NCBI GenBank assembly: GCA_030428695.1
Contig: JAUIEM010000061.1
Location: 1-30,873, forward strand
Direction of reading: 5' to 3'
Source of the DNA: a bacterium
GTDB taxonomy: Bacteria; Planctomycetota; J058; JAJDCP01
Length of the DNA: 30,873 nt
In this document: piece by piece, positions 9,791-16,183 of the stretch
Position numbering within the stretch: the first letter of the stretch is position 1
Layout of the letters: each line of letters opens with the position of its first letter
The notes under the pieces: generated by a model
Databases searched by the model: none
The model's input: the letters and a program-made list of their open reading frames with translations, nothing else
Told to the model about the DNA's origin: nothing
Translations under genes and position numbers: made by a program

Positions 9791-12316
9791 GTGTCCACCC
9801 GGCTCTCGACCGTGACAGCAGATCCCTCGAGAGAGACCCTTCCGGGTCCCGTGCCCGAGGTCGATGACTCGGAGATCGGGAACGCCCAGGGCATCTTCCA
9901 GGGTCGCACCCTGAACGGGTACCGCTTCGACCAGCTCCTCGCCGAAGGGGGCATGGGGACGGTCTACCTCGCCACCCACATGCGCCTGCAGCGCACGGTC
10001 GCGGTCAAGGTCCTGCCTCCGCATCTCGCTCGCGAGGAAGATCTGATCGCGCGCTTCCAGCAGGAAGCCCGGGTCCTCGCGACCCTCGACAACCCGACGG
10101 TCGTGCCGATCTACGACCTGTTCTACGCCGACGGCTACTTCTGCATCGCGATGAAGTTCGTCAAGGGCGGCTCGCTGAAGGATCTCCTGATCCGCGACGG
10201 CGCCCTCGAGGAGAAGAGGGCGGCCGAGCTGGTCAAGCAGGCGGCGCTCGGGCTCTGGTCCGCGGCGCAGGCCGGGGTCGTGCACCGCGACATCAAGCCG
10301 GACAACCTGCTGCTCAGCGAGAAGGGCGACGTGCTGATCGCCGACTTCGGCGTCGCGAAGATGCTGCAGGCCGAGAAGCCCCTGACGGTCCACGGCGAGT
10401 CGGTCGGCACGCCGGGCTACATGTCCCCCGAGCAGTGGGAAGACTGCCGCCAGGTCGACCATCGCTCCGACCTGTACTCCCTCGGCTGCGCGCTGCACGA
10501 GCTGCTCGCCGGCGACCTGCCCTTCGCCGGGCCCTCGTCGGTCAACTACATGAAGCAGCACACCTTCCGGGCGCCGCCCGACCTGCGCGAGGTGCGTCCG
10601 GGGCTGTCGTCGCGCATCCGCCACGTCGTCGCGAAGCTGCTCGCCAAGAAGCCGGAGGACCGCTTCCAGACCGGCGAAGAGCTCGCTGCGGCGCTCGACG
10701 CCGTGATCCTGGGAGAGCCGGAGGACGAGACGCCGACGGTGACGGTCCTGCGCTCGCCGTCGGAGGCGAAGGCGCCGCGCAAGCGGAAGTCCCCTCCGAC
10801 GGGAGAGGCGGCGGAGCGGAAGACGACCCCCCCCGCTCGGCCCACGGGCCAGACGACGCCGCCGCGCCGGCCTTCGCGCAAGACCACACCGCGCCGGCCC
10901 TCCGGACGCACAGAGTCCCCCCGCCGGCCCTCGCACCAGACTACGCCCCCGCGTCGGCCCTCCGGACGCACCGAGCCCCGCCGGCCCTCGCACCAGACCA
11001 CGCCCCCGCGTCGGCCTTCTGGACGCACCGAGTCCCCCCGCCGGCCCTCCGGGCGGATGACGCCCCCGCGACCTGCGGAGCCGACGCCCTCGCCGCCGCC
11101 GCAGAGCGCGCCGCCGTCGTCGGAGCGGACGCCGCTCCCGCCCCGTGCCGTCGAGCCCGAGCTTGCCGCGCCGCCCCGACAGAAGGCGAGCGACACGCTG
11201 TTCTGGGTGGTGTCGTTGACGATGCTCCTCGCCCTGATCGTGCTCGCGGTGCGGGGCCTGATGCTCCGCGAGAACGAAGGGGACGGGGGGATCGACTTCG
11301 AGCACGGCGGCACCGTCCTCGCCGCGAGCTGGTACGACACGTCGCCCGTGCAGCTCGAGGCGAGCGACGCGGGCCTGCCGCTCGCGATCCGCACGGCGAC
11401 GGGCCTGACCCTGTGCCTGATCCCCTCCGGCTCCTTTCCTGCGGGCAGCCCCGCCGGCGAGCCGGGTCGGATGAGCGGCGAGACCCTGCACACCGTGTCG
11501 TTGCGGCGCCCGTTCTACATGAAGTCGACGGAGGTCACCCAGGCCGAGTGGCACGCGGTGATGGAGTCCCGCCCGGCCTCCTTCTCCGAGGCCGGTGGCC
11601 AGGCGCCGGTCGAGAACATCAGCTGGTACGACGCGCTCGAGTACTGCAACGAGCTGTCCAGGCGCGAAGGGCTCGAGGAGGTCTACCTGCTCGCCGACGT
11701 CGAGAAGCGCGACCGCAGCATCGTCAGCGCGGAGGTCCACTTCAAGGGCCTCGACCGCACGGGCTACCGCCTGCCGACGGAGTCCGAGTGGGAGCGGGCC
11801 TGCCGCGCCGGCTCGGTCACCGCCCTGTACAACGGCCAGCTCGACCCCGGCAACGTGCTGGTCAGCGAGCGCCTGCTCGCCATCGCGTGGTACGCCGCCA
11901 ACAGCGCGGTCGACTACGGCGGCGGCACCGACCTGATCGGCCTGTACCGGGCCGACTCCCCCGAGCTCGCGCAGCTCGCCGCCGGCGCACTCGAGCTGCG
12001 GGGCCGTCGCTTCGGGCCGCACCCCGTCGCCGGCCTCGAGCCGAACCGCTTCGGCCTGTACGACATGCTCGGCAACGTCGGCGAGTGGTGCTGGGACCAC
12101 TACGCCCCCTTCGACGTCGTCGACGTCCAGGACCCGCAGGGGCCGCGCTTCGGCACGACGCGGGTCTGGCGAGGCGGCGCCTGGAGCAGCCTGGCCGGCG
12201 GCTGCCGCAGCGCCACCCGCGGCAGCGCCACCCCCGACACTCGCGCCCCCTGGATCGGCCTGCGCCCCGTGCGCTCGGTGCCGCTTCAGAGCGTGAGCCC
12301 GGACAGCTCCAGGTAG
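9791..12316 (+). CDS. Membrane Ser/Thr protein kinase with C-terminal FGE-sulfatase-like domain
   Basis: An 841-residue protein starting at GTG, with GGAGA 5 bases upstream. Residues about 43-310 form a Hanks-type kinase: glycine loop GGMGTVY, Lys 73 in VAVKV, HRDIKPDN with catalytic Asp 167, DFG Asp 185 and GTPGYMSPEQ. A cytoplasmic Pro/Arg-rich linker carries seven RRPS repeats (359-426). A single membrane segment (about 468-492, DTLFWVVSLTMLLALIVLAV) leads to an outer FGE/SUMF1-like domain (about 535-835; MKSTEVTQAEWHAVM, RLPTESEWERACRAG, GLYDMLGNVGEWCWD, RVWRGGAWSS, GLRPVRS). The Cys pair of true formylglycine-generating enzymes is not complete: GGAWSSLAGGC has only the second Cys. The domain therefore probably senses or binds rather than oxidises sulfatases. 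The gene overlaps the convergent glycosyltransferase gene by 31 bp. Confidence 0.93.
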   Translation: MSTRLSTVTADPSRETLPGPVPEVDDSEIGNAQGIFQGRTLNGYRFDQLLAEGGMGTVYLATHMRLQRTVAVKVLPPHLAREEDLIARFQQEARVLATLDNPTVVPIYDLFYADGYFCIAMKFVKGGSLKDLLIRDGALEEKRAAELVKQAALGLWSAAQAGVVHRDIKPDNLLLSEKGDVLIADFGVAKMLQAEKPLTVHGESVGTPGYMSPEQWEDCRQVDHRSDLYSLGCALHELLAGDLPFAGPSSVNYMKQHTFRAPPDLREVRPGLSSRIRHVVAKLLAKKPEDRFQTGEELAAALDAVILGEPEDETPTVTVLRSPSEAKAPRKRKSPPTGEAAERKTTPPARPTGQTTPPRRPSRKTTPRRPSGRTESPRRPSHQTTPPRRPSGRTEPRRPSHQTTPPRRPSGRTESPRRPSGRMTPPRPAEPTPSPPPQSAPPSSERTPLPPRAVEPELAAPPRQKASDTLFWVVSLTMLLALIVLAVRGLMLRENEGDGGIDFEHGGTVLAASWYDTSPVQLEASDAGLPLAIRTATGLTLCLIPSGSFPAGSPAGEPGRMSGETLHTVSLRRPFYMKSTEVTQAEWHAVMESRPASFSEAGGQAPVENISWYDALEYCNELSRREGLEEVYLLADVEKRDRSIVSAEVHFKGLDRTGYRLPTESEWERACRAGSVTALYNGQLDPGNVLVSERLLAIAWYAANSAVDYGGGTDLIGLYRADSPELAQLAAGALELRGRRFGPHPVAGLEPNRFGLYDMLGNVGEWCWDHYAPFDVVDVQDPQGPRFGTTRVWRGGAWSSLAGGCRSATRGSATPDTRAPWIGLRPVRSVPLQSVSPDSSR
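10865..11068 (+). repeat. In-frame tandem repeat encoding seven RRPS units in the kinase linker
   Basis: Seven units of 27 or 30 bases encode RRPS followed by G/H/R-x-T/M-x-P(P). Two alternating versions (RRPSGRTESP and RRPSHQTTPP) give a higher-order repeat of about 57-60 bases with near-identical DNA. It lies in the cytoplasmic juxtamembrane region, rich in Ser/Thr and basic residues, so it could be phosphorylated or contact the membrane. Copy number probably varies between strains. Confidence 0.9.
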
Positions 12317-13179
12317 TCCTCGAAGGGTCGGTGGGCCCGCGCGAGCATCGCCTCGCGGCGGGCCCGCACGCTGTCCGCCTCGCCCCGCAGCAGCTCCGCC
12401 GCCCGCTCCAGCCCCGGTCCGGCGAGGGCCTCGTGGACGCGCGCGCGGACCTCGTCGGGAAACAGGATCGCGGCGGCCCGCAGCTTGGCGTAGACGAACT
12501 TCCAGTGGCTGACGGCGTACTGGAAGACCGGCTTGAACACGTGGCCGAAGCTCAGGCGCGGCAGCACCAGGCAGCCCTCTCCGACCAGCCAGGCCTTGAC
12601 CGAGATCTCGATGTTCTCGACGCCCCACTCGAAGATGCCGTCGTCGAAGGCGCCGAGGCCGTCGAAGAAGAAGTCCCGCGCGACCATCATCCCGCTGCCG
12701 CTCAGGATCGGGCTCCGGTTCCCCGCCAGCAGCCGCTGCCAGCGCATGTCCAGCCGTCGGTCGAAGCCCATCGCCGTGCCGTGCACCGTCGGCAGCGGCC
12801 GGAAGTCCGGCGTCAGCCCCCGCAGGGCCAGCCCGACCAGGGCGCGGCCGTCGCTCTCCCGCACGGCGGCGATCTGCTGATCGAGGGCGCCGGGCTCGAC
12901 GCTGCTGTGGGCGTCGAGGAACAGGAGCAGCTCGCCCCGCGCCGCGCGCGCGCCGTGGTTCTTTGCCCGCGCGAGCCCCTGCCGGGTCGGGTGGTCGCGC
13001 AGCCAGCGGGTGTGGGGCACGCCGTCCTCGAGGAAGGCGGTCGAGCCGTCGTCCGAGGCGTCGTCGACGACCAGGACCTCGAAGGGCTCCGACGGAGGAT
13101 TCTCGAGCACCGAGCGTACGGTGCGGACGAGGTTCTCGCCCTCGTTCAGGGTCGGAATGATCACGGACAGCACGGTCAT
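12286..13179 (-). CDS. GT-A glycosyltransferase, family 2 / GT27-like (polypeptide GalNAc-transferase-like)
   Basis: A 297-residue cytoplasmic glycosyltransferase without membrane segments or signal peptide. The N-terminus has the nucleotide-sugar Rossmann pattern (SVIIPTLNEGENLVRTV, VLVVDDASDDGS). The metal-binding motif is DAH (89-91) in FLDAHSSVEPG, a D-x-H as in GT27 enzymes rather than the DxD usual in GT2. The C-terminal part has FEWGVENIEISVKAW (WGVEN at 185-189) and GHVFK at 212-216, closely resembling the WGGEN-E-S and VGHVFR blocks of polypeptide GalNAc-transferases. The eukaryotic C-terminal lectin domain is absent. Donor and acceptor are unknown; protein glycosylation is possible but unproven. 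It starts 10 bp after the sigma factor gene and is probably the last gene of that operon. Confidence 0.88.
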   Translation of the reverse strand: MTVLSVIIPTLNEGENLVRTVRSVLENPPSEPFEVLVVDDASDDGSTAFLEDGVPHTRWLRDHPTRQGLARAKNHGARAARGELLLFLDAHSSVEPGALDQQIAAVRESDGRALVGLALRGLTPDFRPLPTVHGTAMGFDRRLDMRWQRLLAGNRSPILSGSGMMVARDFFFDGLGAFDDGIFEWGVENIEISVKAWLVGEGCLVLPRLSFGHVFKPVFQYAVSHWKFVYAKLRAAAILFPDEVRARVHEALAGPGLERAAELLRGEADSVRARREAMLARAHRPFEDYLELSGLTL

Positions 13180-13189
13180 GGCCCCCGGT

Positions 13190-13780
13190 CTACCCGATAC
13201 CCCGCGCCGAGAGCAACGCGCGCAGCCGTTTTTTCGCGCGGGCGAGCAGGGGACCCACGCTGCTCTCCTTGACGCCGAGCCGCTCCGCGAGCGCCGCGTA
13301 GCTCTGCCCGCGGATCACGTGCCCCTCGAGCAACACGCGATCGCGCGTCTTCAACTTCTCGAGGGCGCCGCGCACCAGCGCCCGGGACTCGCGCAGCTCC
13401 ACCTCCTCGCCCGGCGAGGCCCCGGTCGCGGTCGGCGTCAGGCCGGCGGCGCTGTCGTCGAGGGAGGGCGCGGGCCGGCGCCGGTCGATGAACTTCAGGG
13501 TGCGGCGGTAGGCGATCACCTTGAGCCAGCTGAGCAGGCTGGCCTGGCCGCTCCAGGAGCGCAGAGTGCGGCAGTCGTCGCGCAGGAGCTCGGCGAAGGT
13601 CTCGGCCAGGCGGTCGTCGACGTGGGCGGCATCGGCCGGACAGCGCGCGCGGCGCAGGGTCTCGCGGACGACCGCGGCGAGGCCCGGGCTCGCGGCCGCG
13701 ATCAGCTCCTCCCACGCCCCGCCCTCACCGCGCAGGCAGGCCTCGACCAGCGCCCGGTCGGCAGAGCGTTCTCGCGCCAT
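13190..13780 (-). CDS. ECF-type RNA polymerase sigma factor
   Basis: A 196-residue group 4 sigma factor. Sigma region 2 spans roughly 25-100 (ETFAELLRDDCRTLRSWSG, SLLSWLKVIAYRRTLKFID), contacting core polymerase and the -10 element. A variable acidic/Pro linker follows (about 102-130). Region 4 lies at about 135-190 with a helix-turn-helix (GQSYAALAERLGVKESSVGPLLARAKKRLRALL) that would read the -35 element. The length is normal for the class. It lies 9 bp after the zinc-ribbon gene and 10 bp before the glycosyltransferase gene. No typical membrane anti-sigma gene (ZAS or FecR type) is adjacent; the upstream Cys-rich protein might regulate it, which is inference. Confidence 0.9.
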   Translation of the reverse strand: MARERSADRALVEACLRGEGGAWEELIAAASPGLAAVVRETLRRARCPADAAHVDDRLAETFAELLRDDCRTLRSWSGQASLLSWLKVIAYRRTLKFIDRRRPAPSLDDSAAGLTPTATGASPGEEVELRESRALVRGALEKLKTRDRVLLEGHVIRGQSYAALAERLGVKESSVGPLLARAKKRLRALLSARGIG

Positions 13781-13789
13781 CGCGGGTCC

Positions 13790-14308
13790 TCAGCTCTGGG
13801 ACCACCAGTGCAGGTTCATGTCGCGGTCGAGGCTGGCGGCGAGCGTCGGGATGTCCTTCTGCGCCTTCGCGATCGCCTCGGGCAGCTTGCGGGCCGACAG
13901 CCCGAAGAACATCGGCCGGAGGGTGAAGCGCAGCTGCTTGTCGTAGGCCGCCTCGATCACCCACCGGCTCGCCATCTTGCGGGCGGAGAGCTCGAGCGTG
14001 ATCGAGAGCTTCTCGATCGGCTTGAGGGTGTTGCGATGGACCGAGAAGTACAGGTAGGGCGGGATCTTCAGGGCCGGGTCGCCCGCGGAGCTCTTGCCGA
14101 CCCGGACCTCCTTCCAGCCGGCGAACACCTTGTACAGCGGCCAGATCGCGTACTCGACGTTGGCTTCGTGGGCCTCCTGCCGGTCGAGCCAGCCCGTGAC
14201 GAGATGGGACGCGCCGTGGGGGTGGTCGCACAGCTCACAGAGCTCGAGCTTGCCCTCCGGCAAGGAGGCGATCCGGAATTCCCGATACCCGCAGTTGTCG
14301 CAGCGCAT
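13790..14308 (-). CDS. Small zinc-ribbon protein of unknown function, first gene of the sigma factor operon
   Basis: A 172-residue protein. The ATG at 14306-14308 is chosen because the product then opens directly with a zinc ribbon: CDNC (Cys 3, Cys 6) and CELC (Cys 24, Cys 27), a four-Cys metal site. The remainder has beta-strands (KIPPYLYFSVHRNTLKPIEKLSITLELSARKM) and a helical tail ending DRDMNLHWWSQS. There is no signal peptide or membrane segment, so it is cytoplasmic. The family was not recognised. A promoter-like TATGAT and a perfect palindrome lie just upstream. Because it precedes an ECF sigma gene by 9 bp, a redox- or metal-responsive partner for the sigma factor is one possibility, without direct support. 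Confidence 0.8.
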   Translation of the reverse strand: MRCDNCGYREFRIASLPEGKLELCELCDHPHGASHLVTGWLDRQEAHEANVEYAIWPLYKVFAGWKEVRVGKSSAGDPALKIPPYLYFSVHRNTLKPIEKLSITLELSARKMASRWVIEAAYDKQLRFTLRPMFFGLSARKLPEAIAKAQKDIPTLAASLDRDMNLHWWSQS

Positions 14309-14335
14309 GACAGCCCAGCACGAAATGAAGGCGGA

Positions 14336-14363
14336 ATCATACCACACCGGGATTTCTTTTGAA
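14336..14363 (-). promoter_or_regulatory. Candidate promoter of the zinc-ribbon / ECF sigma / glycosyltransferase operon
   Basis: Read on the minus strand: TTCAAA (14363-14358), 16-bp spacer, TATGAT (14341-14336), about 28 bases before the zinc-ribbon ATG. The -10 hexamer matches 5 of 6 consensus bases. The -35 lies inside the palindrome at 14351-14369. Confidence 0.5.
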
Positions 14364-14369
14364 GAAATC
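14351..14369. promoter_or_regulatory. Perfect palindromic operator candidate between divergent genes
   Basis: GATTTCTT (14351-14358), centre TTG, AAGAAATC (14362-14369): an exact 8-bp inverted repeat, unusually A/T-rich for this genome. It overlaps the -35 region of the minus-strand operon promoter and the position where the -35 of the plus-strand TACAAT promoter would fall. Size and symmetry suit a dimeric helix-turn-helix regulator. A short-loop RNA hairpin is the alternative. Confidence 0.6.
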
Positions 14370-14388
14370 GAGGCGCCCTTCCGATCGA

Positions 14389-14394
14389 TACAAT
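14389..14394 (+). promoter_or_regulatory. Candidate -10 box of the divergent small ORF
   Basis: TACAAT, 5 of 6 bases of the sigma-70 -10 consensus, about 47 bases before the TTG start at 14441. No good -35 hexamer lies 17 bp upstream; that position overlaps the edge of the palindrome, which suggests activator dependence or a different sigma factor. Confidence 0.35.
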
Positions 14395-14440
14395 AGGAGC
14401 GGACAGGCACCGCTCCGGAAAAGCACAGGAGACCGGGGAC

Positions 14441-14575
14441 TTGGGTTTCAAGAACATGCGCATCACCCGCAGTGGCCTCCGTCACTACCTCGAGCTCGCC
14501 GGTCCCGACGACCGCGCATTCATCGTCGCCGTGCTCGGCCTCCTGCAGAGTGAGGGCGAGGCGACCAGCGCCTGA
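14441..14575 (+). CDS. Possible 44-residue small protein, function unknown
   Basis: Reads MGFKNMRITRSGLRHYLELA then GPDDRAFIVAVLGLLQSEGE and ATSA from a TTG start. AGGAG (14427-14431) lies 9 bases upstream of it. An internal ATG at 14456 is in frame but has no good ribosome site, so TTG is preferred. The peptide looks like two short amphipathic helices joined by GPDD and has no membrane segment or signal peptide. It is divergent from the zinc-ribbon/sigma operon and may share its palindromic control site. No family recognised; the ORF is short and could be chance. Confidence 0.45.
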   Translation: MGFKNMRITRSGLRHYLELAGPDDRAFIVAVLGLLQSEGEATSA

Positions 14576-14660
14576 GCCAGCCCTCGGAAGCCTGCGCGGG
14601 GCTGCTCCATCCTTTCCGGCAAGTCTGTCCCGCGAAGCGTGGTCCTGGCTGCAGCGCACC

Positions 14661-15128
14661 CTACGGCGGGGGACCCGCCAGCGTGCCCGTGCCGACATCG
14701 AGCCGGCGGACGAGGATGGTCCGGAACAGCTCGCTGTTCGCCTGTCCGCGGATGCGCCAGTGGATGCGGATCTCGCACAGGAACTCGCCGGGCGGCAGGC
14801 CGAGAGCCGCGTCGTCGGGATGCTCGATCGGGGTGAGGAAGACGTCGGCGAAGTAGCCCTCGAAGCCCTCGCGCTCGACGCCGGTCGCGACGGCGTAGCT
14901 CGGCCCTTCCCCCGGCGGCAGGTCGGCGATGTTGAAGGCCGGGGTCAGGCGCGCCGCCATCTCGTCGAATAGCGACTCCGCCATCCAGGCCGCGCTGACC
15001 CGGTTGACCGCGCGCTTGTGGGTCGTCGTCGCGACCGTCATCAAGCCGATCACCGCCGTCACGCCGACCGCGAAGATCGACAGCGAGACGAGGATCTCGA
15101 CGAGCGACAGACCCCTGCGCGCGCTCAC
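14661..15128 (-). CDS. gspI: Type II secretion pseudopilin, GspI-like
   Basis: A 155-residue minor pseudopilin starting at GTG. The start is chosen because it gives a short basic leader and the prepilin peptidase site ARRG|LSLVE (Gly 6, Leu 7, Glu at +5), followed by the hydrophobic helix ILVSLSIFAVGVTAVIGLM. The start overlaps the stop of the GspJ-like gene by 4 bp (GTGA), implying translational coupling. The C-terminal half has a beta-rich GspI/PilV-type layout (FLCEIRIHWRIRGQANSELFRTILV). GspI normally forms the pseudopilus tip with GspJ and GspK. It is the last gene of the long operon; no strong terminator was seen in the 85 bp before the convergent small ORF. Confidence 0.85.
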   Translation of the reverse strand: MSARRGLSLVEILVSLSIFAVGVTAVIGLMTVATTTHKRAVNRVSAAWMAESLFDEMAARLTPAFNIADLPPGEGPSYAVATGVEREGFEGYFADVFLTPIEHPDDAALGLPPGEFLCEIRIHWRIRGQANSELFRTILVRRLDVGTGTLAGPPP

Positions 15129-16183
15129 CGGCGCCCTCCCCAGTCTTCCCGGAAGCCGGGCACCGCGAAGGTCTGCATGAACAGCCGCCCGGTGCGCACC
15201 CGCGTGCCGGCCGCGTGCTCCTGGGCGGTGGTCCCGCGCGCCCCGCGCCCCTGGCTGTCGAGCCGCAGGCGGGTGCCGGAGTACGAGCGGTAGGTGATCC
15301 ACTCGGTGCCGACCAGGGCGAGGCCGCCGTCGGGCCGGAAGCGGTCCTCTTCGATCAGGTTGATGTCGTCCTCGCTCGCGCTGATGTCCTCGGCGAGCAG
15401 GGTGTCGACCCCCTCGATGGGATCCTCGAGCACCAGCGTGACGCGGATCCGCGCCGGGAACACGTCGTCCCGGCTGTCGGTGATCGAGTCGGCGTCATGG
15501 AACAGCGAGAAGTCCGCCCGCGGGCTGTCGAAGGCCTTGACCGAGCGGGTCGAGTCCCAGACGTCGAGGCCTCCGCTCCAGCTGCGCGTCGACTGGCTCC
15601 AGAACTCCCAGCCGATGTACAGCACCCGGTCGCTCATCACCTGGGCGCGTGCCGCCAGGCTGTCGAGCGGGATCGGGGTGTAGAACAGGCTGCCGGGGCC
15701 GTGGATGGGACTCCGCCGGGCGCGGTACAAGGCGCCGCTGCCGCGCGGGTCGAGCATCCACTGCACCTCTTCGAGGCCGCCGGTCGCCATCAGGCGGAGC
15801 TCCGCGGCCTCGAGCTGGTCCCCGACGTTGTCGACCCGCCCGTCCGACCAGGCGAGGCCGGTGCGCTGGGCGAAGGGATCGGCGGGGGTCGCGGCGATGG
15901 TGTTGACGAACACCAGGCGCTGCTGCCCGCCGAACCGGTGACAGAGCAGGATCCCCCGCGATTCCCCGAGCTCGCTGCGGCCGGTGTACATCGACGACAG
16001 GTCGCTGCGCACCGCGCGGAACACGCGCTCGGCCTCCTCGTACGCCTCCCGCCGCGCCTCGCCAGCGTGCCACAGGCGGATCGACGAGCGCAGCACCACC
16101 GTGAGCGCCAGCCCCAGGGCCGACAGCACGCCGATGCTGACCATCAGCTCGATCAGCGTGAAGCCGCGTCGCCTCAGCGCCAT
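15125..16183 (-). CDS. gspJ: Type II secretion pseudopilin, GspJ-like
   Basis: A 352-residue minor pseudopilin. The ATG at 16183 is preceded by a GGAGGGGG ribosome site and gives MALRRRG|FTLIELMVS: a basic leader, cleavage after Gly 7, Glu at +5, then the membrane helix. The open frame upstream of this ATG lacks these features. The start overlaps the end of the GspK-like gene by 10 bp. GspJ proteins are usually near 200 residues, so this one carries an expanded beta-rich C-terminal region (WEFWSQSTRSWSGGLDVW and a stretch resembling DPIEGVDTLLAEDISASEDD). Its role is inferred as part of the tip complex with GspI and GspK. Confidence 0.82.
   Translation of the reverse strand: MALRRRGFTLIELMVSIGVLSALGLALTVVLRSSIRLWHAGEARREAYEEAERVFRAVRSDLSSMYTGRSELGESRGILLCHRFGGQQRLVFVNTIAATPADPFAQRTGLAWSDGRVDNVGDQLEAAELRLMATGGLEEVQWMLDPRGSGALYRARRSPIHGPGSLFYTPIPLDSLAARAQVMSDRVLYIGWEFWSQSTRSWSGGLDVWDSTRSVKAFDSPRADFSLFHDADSITDSRDDVFPARIRVTLVLEDPIEGVDTLLAEDISASEDDINLIEEDRFRPDGGLALVGTEWITYRSYSGTRLRLDSQGRGARGTTAQEHAAGTRVRTGRLFMQTFAVPGFREDWGGRR

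Noticed and set aside
10865..11068. CRISPR array
   Set aside because: The repeats are contiguous, in frame, and encode RRPS protein repeats; there are no unique spacers and no cas genes.
14578..14604. CAGCCC/GGGCTG inverted repeat as terminator for the pseudopilus operon or small ORF
   Set aside because: Only 6 bp with a 15-nt loop and no T-run; such repeats are common by chance at this GC content.
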